A model generated the notes under the pieces. The model ran no database searches. It saw only the letters and a program-made list of their open reading frames with translations, and was not told the origin of the DNA. A stretch of 6,234 nucleotides of DNA from Rhizobiales bacterium UBA697 (GTDB taxonomy: Bacteria; Pseudomonadota; Alphaproteobacteria; Rhizobiales; Ancalomicrobiaceae). Position 1 is the first letter of the stretch. Every line of letters begins with the position of its first letter. The translations under genes and the position numbers were made by a program. Where the stretch lies: the NCBI GenBank assembly GCA_002298965.1, contig DBMN01000297.1:240-6473 (forward strand), in the 5' to 3' direction. This document shows, in pieces, positions 1 through 5,753 of the stretch.

Positions 1-581
1 CCCCCTTCGACGGCGTGGTGACCGCCCGCCTGCGCGAACTCGGCTCGGTGATGAACCCGGGCGAAGCGCTGTTCAGTCTGGTCGATCCTTCGTCCGTCTG
101 GATCCAGGCCTTCGTCGACGAGGCCCGCGCCGGCGATCTCGTCGAGGGTCTGCCCGCCGACGTGCGCCTGCGCTCGCGCCCCGGCGAGACCTTCCGCGGC
201 CGCGTCGCCCGCGTCGGCCTCGAGAACGACCGCGTCGGCGAGGAACGCCGCGTCTTCGTCGCCTGCGAGACCTGCCCGGCCGACTTCCACCTCGGCGAGC
301 AGGCCGAGGTCGAGGTGACGACCCGCCGTCTCGCCCGTGCCCTCCTCGTGCCGCAGACCGCGCTGCGCATGGTCGGCCCGGCCGAGGCGATGGGCTGGAC
401 CGTCGCCGACGGCCGCCTCGCCGAGACCCGCATGACGATCGGCGCACGCCTCCTCGACGGCCGCGTCGAGATCGTCGGCGGTCTCGCCGACGGCGCGCTT
501 CCCGTCGTCTCCGGCGATGCGACCGCCTTCCGCGCCGGCCGCCGCGCCACCGTCGCCGAGCCGACGGAGAAGCGGCCATGA
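1..581 (+). CDS. HlyD/MacA-family periplasmic adaptor of an ABC exporter (5' partial)
   Basis: This is the C-terminal part of a membrane-fusion (periplasmic adaptor) protein, which links an inner-membrane transporter to an outer-membrane channel. The frame is open to the left edge and reads PFDGVV before the GTG at 15, so that GTG is almost certainly internal. PFDGVV followed by GSVMNPGEALFSLVD is the typical second half of the adaptor lipoyl domain. Next come a beta-barrel region (about residues 28-105 counted from base 15) with the family phrase LGEQAEVEV, and a membrane-proximal domain starting at LLVPQTAL. The N-terminal anchor and coiled-coil hairpin lie outside the window. Residues 84 and 87 form a CxxC pair, uncommon in such proteins. 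The stop overlaps the permease start (ATGA, 578-581), indicating translational coupling. The neighbours show that it serves an FtsX-type ABC exporter rather than an RND pump. Substrate unknown. Confidence 0.88.
   Translation, partial: PFDGVVTARLRELGSVMNPGEALFSLVDPSSVWIQAFVDEARAGDLVEGLPADVRLRSRPGETFRGRVARVGLENDRVGEERRVFVACETCPADFHLGEQAEVEVTTRRLARALLVPQTALRMVGPAEAMGWTVADGRLAETRMTIGARLLDGRVEIVGGLADGALPVVSGDATAFRAGRRATVAEPTEKRP
566..569 (+). promoter_or_regulatory. Ribosome binding site of the permease gene
   Basis: GGAG lies eight bases before the ATG at 578, inside the end of the adaptor coding region. It supports that ATG as the permease start. Confidence 0.55.
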
Positions 582-1714
582 ACCTCGCCGTCCGCGACAT
601 CCGCCATCACCTCGGCCGTTTCCTGGTGACGGCCCTCGGCCTCGGCCTGCTGCTCGGCGTGGTGCTGTCGATGATCGGCATCTATCGCGGGCTGGTCGCC
701 GACGCGCTGGCGCTGGTGCGCGCTCCCGGCACCGACGTCTGGGTGGTGGAGACCGGCACCCGCGGCCCCTTCGCCGAAGGCTCGCGCATCCCCGGCGACA
801 CCCGCGAGAGCATCGCCCGCCTCGCCGGCGTCACCGAGACCGGCGCCCTCTCCTTCCAGGCGCTCGAGGCGACGCACGGCGAACGCAAGCTCCGCCTGCA
901 GGTCGTCGGCTACGAGCTCGGCCGCCTCGGTGGCCCGACCGAAATCGTTTCGGGTCGCGACATCGCCCGCAGCCGCTTCGAACTCGTCGCCGACGCCAAG
1001 ACCGGCCTCGTCCTCGGCGAACGCATCATGCTCGGCAACGACACGTTCACCGTCGTCGGCACGACGCGCGGCGCCGTCGCCTCGGGCGGCGACCCGGTGG
1101 TGTGGATGACGCTGCGCGATTCCCAGGAGCTGCAGTTCCGCCTGGCACCCGCCCCCGCCCGCCGCGAGGCCGCCCGCGGCACCACCGCGAGCGGCACGCC
1201 CGACACGATCAACGCCGTCGTCGCCCGGATCTCGGCGAACGTTCCGGCCGAGAGCGTCGTCGACGCCGCCCGTCGCTGGAAGCACCTCGCGGCGATGACG
1301 CAGGCCGAGCAGGAGACCATCCTGACCCGCTCGGTGGTCGAGAAGGCCCGTCAGCAGATCGGTCTCTTCACCACCGTGCTGCTCGTCGTCTCCACCGTGA
1401 TCATCGCCCTGATCATCTACACCATGACCATGGACAAGATCCGCGAGATCGCCACGCTGAAGCTGATCGGCGCCCCCGATCGCCGCATCGTCGGCCTGAT
1501 CGTGCAGCAGGCGCTGGCGCTCGGCACCATCGGCTTCACCCTCGGCGCGACGCTGATCGTCTCGGTCAAGGACAACTTCCCCCGCCGCGTCGTGATGCAG
1601 CCGGAGGACGTCGCCGCATTGGCCCTCGTGGTCGTGGTGGTCTGTCTGGTGGCGAGCGGCCTCGGCGTGCGCCTCGCCCTCCGGGTCGATCCCGCCAAGG
1701 CGCTGGGAGGCTGA
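578..1714 (+). CDS. ABC exporter permease, FtsX/MacB-like (DevC type)
   Basis: Inner-membrane permease of 378 aa, close to the usual length of DevC-type permeases. The layout is that of the four-helix FtsX/MacB fold: one hydrophobic segment near residues 15-37, a large periplasmic domain (about 38-258), then three hydrophobic segments near 260-282, 305-328 and 345-366. Just after the second helix comes DKIREIATLKLIGAP (286-300), the cytoplasmic coupling motif of this superfamily. The protein ends with DPAKAL, also typical. Family members do not themselves carry substrate through a channel. They pass ATPase motion to the periplasmic domain and adaptor (mechanotransmission). Residues 188-207, within the periplasmic domain, are rich in Ala, Arg and Pro and look like a flexible loop. 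The start overlaps the adaptor stop and the ATPase begins one base after the stop, so the three genes form one operon. Cargo cannot be inferred. Confidence 0.9.
   Translation: MNLAVRDIRHHLGRFLVTALGLGLLLGVVLSMIGIYRGLVADALALVRAPGTDVWVVETGTRGPFAEGSRIPGDTRESIARLAGVTETGALSFQALEATHGERKLRLQVVGYELGRLGGPTEIVSGRDIARSRFELVADAKTGLVLGERIMLGNDTFTVVGTTRGAVASGGDPVVWMTLRDSQELQFRLAPAPARREAARGTTASGTPDTINAVVARISANVPAESVVDAARRWKHLAAMTQAEQETILTRSVVEKARQQIGLFTTVLLVVSTVIIALIIYTMTMDKIREIATLKLIGAPDRRIVGLIVQQALALGTIGFTLGATLIVSVKDNFPRRVVMQPEDVAALALVVVVVCLVASGLGVRLALRVDPAKALGG
1705..1710 (+). promoter_or_regulatory. Ribosome binding site of the ATPase gene
   Basis: GGGAGG lies five bases before the ATG at 1716 and within the last codons of the permease. 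It is a strong Shine-Dalgarno match that fixes the ATPase start. Confidence 0.75.
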
Positions 1715-1715
1715 C

Positions 1716-2438
1716 ATGACCGACGACACCCGCCGCCCCTCGATCGAACTCGTCGGCCTCGCCAAGCATTACGGCGAGGGCGAGACCCGCGTCGACGCGC
1801 TGAGGGCGGTCGATCTCGCGCTCTTCCCCGGCGAGGTGGTCGGCCTCATCGGCCCCTCGGGCTCGGGCAAGACGACGCTGCTCAACCTCGTCGGCTGCAT
1901 CGTCGAGCCCTCGGCGGGCACCATGCGGCTCGACGGCGAGACCGTCTGGGACGGCCGCTGGCTGCGCCCCGACCTGCGCTCGCTCAGGCTCGAGAAGATC
2001 GGCTTCATCTTCCAGTTCCACAATCTGCTGCCGTTCCTCGACGTGAGCGAGAACGTCGCTCTCGTCCTCGACATGGCCGGCGTCGCCCCCGACGCCGCCT
2101 TCGCCCGGGCGCACGAGCTGCTCGACTATCTCGAGGTCGGCCATCGCAAGACGGCGACGCCGTCGTCGCTGTCGGGCGGCGAGGCGCAACGCGTCGCCAT
2201 CGCCCGGGCGCTCGCCAACCGGCCGCGCATCATCCTGGCCGACGAGCCGACCGCCGCGCTCGACGGCGAGCGCGCCGGGATCGTCATGGATCTCCTGCGG
2301 AAAGTGGCGACCGAACAGTCGGCCACCGTGGTCGTCGTCACCCACGACGAGAAGATCTGGGATCGCTTCGACCGCATCTTCGCGCTGCGCGACGGGCGGA
2401 TCGTCACCACCGAGACGCCGCGGGCGGAAGCGAGCTGA
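1716..2438 (+). CDS. ABC exporter ATP-binding protein, LolD/MacB/DevA-like
   Basis: A complete 240-aa nucleotide-binding subunit that powers the adjacent permease from the cytoplasm. All catalytic motifs are intact: Walker A GPSGSGKT (46-53), Q-loop Gln100 in FIFQFHNLLP, signature LSGGE (152-156), Walker B IILADEP (172-178), D-loop ALD (181-183) and switch His210 in VVTHD. The phrase FQFHNLLPFLDVSENV is characteristic of the LolD/MacB/FtsE branch, whose members pair with FtsX-fold permeases, and this matches the neighbour. It follows the permease after one base with its own strong ribosome binding site. It is a stand-alone ATPase, unlike E. coli MacB, where ATPase and permease are fused. The gene order adaptor-permease-ATPase is that of devBCA. 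It is the last gene of the operon and faces mobB convergently across the palindromic region. Family assignment is secure; substrate is unknown. Confidence 0.93.
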   Translation: MTDDTRRPSIELVGLAKHYGEGETRVDALRAVDLALFPGEVVGLIGPSGSGKTTLLNLVGCIVEPSAGTMRLDGETVWDGRWLRPDLRSLRLEKIGFIFQFHNLLPFLDVSENVALVLDMAGVAPDAAFARAHELLDYLEVGHRKTATPSSLSGGEAQRVAIARALANRPRIILADEPTAALDGERAGIVMDLLRKVATEQSATVVVVTHDEKIWDRFDRIFALRDGRIVTTETPRAEAS

Positions 2439-2467
2439 CGAGAGGTATCGGGCCGGAGGCAGAGGCC

Positions 2468-2585
2468 CTTCATCCTGAGGTGCGAGCGTCAGCGAGCCTC
2501 GAAGGGCGAAGGGCCGAGAGGCACGGCCCGTCGACGACTTCGCCCTTCGAGGCCCGACCCTGCGGTCGGGCACCTCAGGGTGAAG
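2468..2585. repeat. REP-like inverted repeat pair with two different central modules
   Basis: Two units face each other across a 26-bp spacer (2512-2537). The outer arms, 2468-2481 and 2572-2585, are complementary over 13 of 14 bases. The inner arms, 2498-2511 and 2538-2551, are perfectly complementary over 14. The centres differ: 2482-2497 (GCGAGCGTCAGCGAGC) on the left, and on the right 2552-2571, itself a perfect 8-bp hairpin (GCCCGACC / GGTCGGGC) with a 4-base loop. Within each unit, CCTTC pairs with GAAGG, so a unit can also fold alone. From memory, the motif CTTCATCCTGAGGT...CCTCGAAGG recurs between genes in many Rhizobiales genomes. It fills most of the gap between two convergent genes and could end transcription from both sides, though there is no T-tract. 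There is no coding potential here. Confidence 0.8.
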
Positions 2586-2626
2586 CCGAACGGGAGGGAG
2601 ACGGTCGGGAAATCGGAAGTCCCGTA

Positions 2627-3154
2627 TCACTCGGCGGCGCGGAGCTTCTCGGCAGGGTCGGTCGCGGCGAGATGGAAGAGGATGAACGCGGCGATCGTCT
2701 CGGGACGATCGAGATCGAGGCACGGCACGCCGAGGCCGCCGAGCGGCTCGTCGGAGGCGACCGCCACGATCGACGAACCCGGCGTCCACATCAGCGCGTG
2801 GCCCTCGCTCGGGCGATGGACCTCGATCGACGGCAGACCGTGCGAATGGAACCCCTCGACCAGCACGACGTCGACCGGCGCGAGGCGGGAGAGCAGATCC
2901 TCGAGCACCGGCTCGGCCTCGTCGCGCACCTCGTGCAGCAGCGCCCAGCGACCTCCCGAGATCAGCAGCACCTCCTCCGCCCCCGCCTCGCGGTGACGCC
3001 AGGAGTCCTTGCCGGGCTTGTCGATGTCGAAGCCGTGATGGGCGTGTTTGACGGTCGAGACCGTCAGCCCGTGGGCGCGGACATGCGGCAGGAGACGTTC
3101 CATCAGCGTGGTCTTGCCCGAACCGCTGCGTCCGACGAGCGCGAAGATCTTCAT
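2627..3154 (-). CDS. mobB: Molybdopterin-guanine dinucleotide biosynthesis protein MobB
   Basis: A 175-aa P-loop GTPase that assists MobA in turning Mo-molybdopterin into the guanine dinucleotide cofactor used by DMSO-reductase-family enzymes. It acts in the cytoplasm. Visible features are the N-terminal beta strand and Walker A GRSGSGKTT (residues 8-16), the MobB phrase VKHAHHGFDIDKPGKDSWRHREAGA (35-59) with its histidine-rich and D-x-D segments, and VLVEGFH (97-103), the Walker-B-like strand with Glu100. Length matches the family. I chose the ATG at 3154 because GGAGA (3161-3165) sits six bases upstream and the P-loop strand begins at once. An in-frame extension to 3229 adds 25 residues that read through the intergenic hairpin and look non-coding. 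It lies 92 bp after the DMSO reductase gene on the same strand, so its likely job is to supply cofactor to that enzyme. No mobA is in the window. Confidence 0.93.
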   Translation of the reverse strand: MKIFALVGRSGSGKTTLMERLLPHVRAHGLTVSTVKHAHHGFDIDKPGKDSWRHREAGAEEVLLISGGRWALLHEVRDEAEPVLEDLLSRLAPVDVVLVEGFHSHGLPSIEVHRPSEGHALMWTPGSSIVAVASDEPLGGLGVPCLDLDRPETIAAFILFHLAATDPAEKLRAAE

Positions 3155-3160
3155 GATCGG

Positions 3161-3165
3161 TCTCC
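3161..3165 (-). promoter_or_regulatory. Ribosome binding site of mobB
   Basis: On the minus strand this reads GGAGA, six bases before the ATG at 3154, and it decides the mobB start. The overlapping six bases CCGGAG (3162-3167) are identical to part of the 5' arm of the hairpin at 3175-3200, so they could compete for the same pairing partner. Confidence 0.65.
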
Positions 3166-3174
3166 GGGAGGAAG

Positions 3175-3200
3175 GCCGGAGGGGACGGATCCCCTCCGGC
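3175..3200 (-). terminator. Intergenic hairpin between dorA and mobB (attenuator or processing stem)
   Basis: A perfect 10-bp inverted repeat (GCCGGAGGGG / CCCCTCCGGC on both strands) with a six-base loop (3185-3190) lies 46 bp after the dorA stop and 20 bp before the mobB start. The stem is almost all G-C and should be very stable in RNA. On the minus strand it is followed by CTTCCTCC rather than a run of T, so a classic intrinsic terminator is not supported. A partial terminator, a 3'-end stabiliser for dorA mRNA, or a translational control element for mobB are all possible. It would allow more reductase than MobB to be made from one transcript. The structure is seen in the sequence; its role is inferred. 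Confidence 0.5.
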
Positions 3201-3246
3201 GAGATGGCGACCGGGGCGATTGGCGGCACCCCGGCCGCGGCACGCG

Positions 3247-5718
3247 TCAGGCGGCGCCCTTCGGGGCAGTGAAGACGCCGACCGTGACGGCGGGACCGGT
3301 GTATTTCTCGACCTCGCCCACCGCGGTGTGACCGCAGTTGCCCTGCGCGAGCTTGGAGGTTCCCATGTCGACGGTGAGGACGTTGACGTCGCCGTACTTC
3401 GACAGGGTGCCCGGCTTGCCGGCCTCCTGCGGATCGTACCAGCCGCCCTCGTTGACCCGGATCACGCCCGGACGGATGTGGTCGGTCACCTTGGCACCGG
3501 CGAGGATCTGGCCGCGGTCGTTGAACACGCGGACGACGTCACCGTCCTTGATGCCGCGGGCTTCCGCGTCCTTCGGGTTGATCAGGCAGGGCTCGTGGCC
3601 CGAGATCGTGTAGGTCTCGCGCAGCTTGGTCCCGCAGAGCTGCGAATGCAGGCGGCTCTTGGGATGGCTGGTGGCGATGTGCAGCTTGTACTTGGTCGTC
3701 GGGCCGCCGAGGCGCTCCACCGGCTCGTACCACATCGGATGCGGACCGCAGTCGTCGTAGCCCATCTTCTCGATGTTCTTCGAGTAGATCTCGATCTTGC
3801 CCGACGGCGTGCCGAGCGGATTGAGCAGCGGATCCTCGCGGAACTTGCCGTAGCGGACGAAGGTCTTGCCCTCGGTCACCGGGAATTCGACCACGCCGGC
3901 GCCGTTCCAGAAGGCGTCGAAGTCGGGCATGGCGATCTTCTTCGCCTTGGCCTGGGTGAGGGCCGCGTCGTAGAACGACTTGATCCACTCCATCTCCGAC
4001 TTTCCTTCCGTGAACTCCTTGCCCTTGCCGAGCTTCTCGGAGATCAGCGCGAAGATCTCGTAGTCGGTCTTCGACTCGTAGACCGGGTCGATCACCTTCT
4101 TCATCGCCAGGATGGCCGAACCGGCATAGTCGCCGACCGACTCGATGTCGTTGCGCTCGTAGGACGTGGTCGCCGGGAGCACGATGTCGGCGTGACGCGC
4201 GGTCGGCGTCCACTGGAAGTCCTGCACCACGAAGGTCTCGAGCCTCTGGAAGGCCTTGACCTGACGGTTGCGGTCCTGATGGTGGACGAACGGATTGCCG
4301 CCGACCCAGTAGGCCATCTTGACGTCCGGATACTTCGCCTTCTTGCCGTTGAAGTCGAAGTCCTTGCCCGGGTTCATCAGCATGTCGACGATGCGGGCAC
4401 AGGGGATGGTCGCCGCGCCGGCTTCCGTCATCCAGGCCGCACCCTCCTTGGCCTTGCCGCCGTCGGTGATGCCGGTCAGCACCGGAGCATCGGCCGAAGG
4501 CGCGCCGCCGTTGGCATAGTGGTAGGAGAAGCCGAAGCCGCCGCCCGGCAGACCGATCTGGCCGAGCATGGAGGCGAGCGTCACCAGCATCCAGTGGCGC
4601 TGTTCGCCGTAGTGCTGCCGCTGCAGCGAGAAGCCGCCGGCGAGCATGGTGCGGTTCTTGGCGAAGAGCCGCGCCAGTTCCTTGATCTTGGCGGCCGGAA
4701 TCTCGCAGATCGTCTCGGCCCATTCCGCCGACTTCGGCTGCTTGTCGCTCTCGCCCAGGAGATAGGGCAGGAACTTGTCGAAGCCGGTGGTGTACTCCTT
4801 GAGGAACTTCTCGTCGTGAAGCTTCTCGACGACGAGCGTGTGGGCGATGCCGAGCATCATCGCGACGTCGGTCTGCGGCCGCGGCGCCAGCCATTCGGCG
4901 CCGAAGAAGTCGCAGGTCTCGGTCTTCACCGGATCGATGCAGATGACCTTGGTGCCCTTGGCCTTGAGCGCCTTCATGCCCTCGTAGCCGCCGTGATCGC
5001 CGATCACCCAGCTGATCTGGTTGGTGACGATCGGATCGGCGCCCCAGAACACCATCAGTTGGGTGTTGTCGACCACGACCGGCCACACCGTCTGCTGCTC
5101 GTACATCTCGAGCGTGCCGACGACATGCGGCATGATGATCTGCGCCGCGCCGCTCGAGTAGTCGCCCGAGGCGTTCACGAAGCTGCCCTTGAGGTTCATC
5201 ATCCGGCGCAGCAGGCTCTGGCAGTTGTGCAGACGGCCCGGGCTCTTCCAGCCGTAGGAACCGGCGAAGGTGCCGGTCGGCCCGTAGGTCTTCTCGATAC
5301 GGACGAGTTCCTTGGCGACGAGATCGATCGCCTGGTCCCAGGTGACGCGGACGAAGTCGTCGGTGCCGCGGGTCTCGGGCGAAGCGCCCGGGCCCTTCTC
5401 CAGCCAGGCGCGGCGCACCATCGGATACTTGATGCGGGTCGGCGAATAGATGCTGTCGAGCACGCCCGGGAGCTGATGGCTCGGCGCCGGGTCCTTCTCC
5501 CACGGCTTGACCGAGACGATGCGGCCGCCTTCGACCTTGGCGCGGAAGGCGCCCCAGTGGCTGCCGGTCAGCACTTCACCGTCGGCGCCGGCGGCGCGGG
5601 CGCCCTGCGAGAGCAGCGACGGGCCGAAGAAGCCGGCGGCGCCCAGCGCGATACCGCTGCGCAGCAGACTGCGGCGGGACAGTTCGGCACGGAATTCCTT
5701 GTCGGAGACGATGGTCAT
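3247..5718 (-). CDS. dorA: Periplasmic DMSO/TMAO reductase, DorA type (Tat-exported molybdoenzyme)
   Basis: A complete 823-aa precursor of a terminal reductase that reduces dimethyl sulfoxide or trimethylamine N-oxide in the periplasm. It uses a bis-molybdopterin guanine dinucleotide Mo centre and no Fe-S cluster; the first cysteine is at 166, so no N-terminal cluster motif exists. The N-terminus is a Tat signal: SRRSLLR (14-20), a hydrophobic stretch, then a likely cut after ARA (about 42). GDYS carries Ser188, the Mo ligand (Ser147 of mature Rhodobacter DorA). GSYGW supplies Tyr155 and Trp157, matching Tyr114 and Trp116 of Rhodobacter DorA; from memory E. coli TorA reads ASGW here, so this is the DorA form. 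HADIVLPATTSYERND (509-524) and a C-terminal dinucleotide-binding domain (about 675-805) complete the fold. The ATG at 5718 has AGGAGA five bases upstream and places the Tat motif normally; a GTG at 5757 would add 13 residues and overlap the chaperone gene. Electrons probably come from a DorC/TorC-type cytochrome not seen here. Confidence 0.96.
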   Translation of the reverse strand: MTIVSDKEFRAELSRRSLLRSGIALGAAGFFGPSLLSQGARAAGADGEVLTGSHWGAFRAKVEGGRIVSVKPWEKDPAPSHQLPGVLDSIYSPTRIKYPMVRRAWLEKGPGASPETRGTDDFVRVTWDQAIDLVAKELVRIEKTYGPTGTFAGSYGWKSPGRLHNCQSLLRRMMNLKGSFVNASGDYSSGAAQIIMPHVVGTLEMYEQQTVWPVVVDNTQLMVFWGADPIVTNQISWVIGDHGGYEGMKALKAKGTKVICIDPVKTETCDFFGAEWLAPRPQTDVAMMLGIAHTLVVEKLHDEKFLKEYTTGFDKFLPYLLGESDKQPKSAEWAETICEIPAAKIKELARLFAKNRTMLAGGFSLQRQHYGEQRHWMLVTLASMLGQIGLPGGGFGFSYHYANGGAPSADAPVLTGITDGGKAKEGAAWMTEAGAATIPCARIVDMLMNPGKDFDFNGKKAKYPDVKMAYWVGGNPFVHHQDRNRQVKAFQRLETFVVQDFQWTPTARHADIVLPATTSYERNDIESVGDYAGSAILAMKKVIDPVYESKTDYEIFALISEKLGKGKEFTEGKSEMEWIKSFYDAALTQAKAKKIAMPDFDAFWNGAGVVEFPVTEGKTFVRYGKFREDPLLNPLGTPSGKIEIYSKNIEKMGYDDCGPHPMWYEPVERLGGPTTKYKLHIATSHPKSRLHSQLCGTKLRETYTISGHEPCLINPKDAEARGIKDGDVVRVFNDRGQILAGAKVTDHIRPGVIRVNEGGWYDPQEAGKPGTLSKYGDVNVLTVDMGTSKLAQGNCGHTAVGEVEKYTGPAVTVGVFTAPKGAA

Positions 5719-5723
5719 TGTCT

Positions 5724-5729
5724 TCTCCT
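5724..5729 (-). promoter_or_regulatory. Ribosome binding site of dorA
   Basis: On the minus strand this reads AGGAGA, five bases before the ATG at 5718. It lies in the 35-bp gap after the chaperone stop and supports the 823-aa start over the longer GTG reading at 5757. Confidence 0.75.
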
Positions 5730-5753
5730 GTTGCCTTTGTGGGTCTTCTCGTC

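Noticed and set aside
517..1719. A 400-codon plus-strand frame overlapping the permease.
   Set aside because: Its product is dominated by Arg, Pro, Ala and Gly, as expected of an out-of-frame reading of GC-rich DNA, while the overlapping frame encodes a clear FtsX-type permease.
2450..2468. A short GGGCC/GGCCC stem after the ATPase stop as an intrinsic terminator.
   Set aside because: There are only five base pairs with a nine-base loop and no T-tract. The neighbouring palindrome is a better candidate for ending transcription.
2606..2626. A CGGGA/TCCCG stem just after the mobB stop as a terminator.
   Set aside because: It is a five-bp stem with a nine-base loop and no T-run, expected by chance in DNA this rich in GC.
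1566..2789. A 407-codon minus-strand frame across the ATPase and the intergenic palindrome.
   Set aside because: It is antisense to an ABC ATPase with all motifs intact, runs through a repeat and has no family resemblance.
3155..3229. A 25-residue N-terminal extension of MobB.
   Set aside because: It would be translated through the perfect hairpin, has no family match, and the ATG at 3154 has a well-placed ribosome binding site directly before the P-loop strand.
2480..3331. Plus-strand frames of 283 and 138 codons opposite mobB.
   Set aside because: They begin in the palindromic repeat or just after it and run antisense to mobB, with no domain and biased composition.
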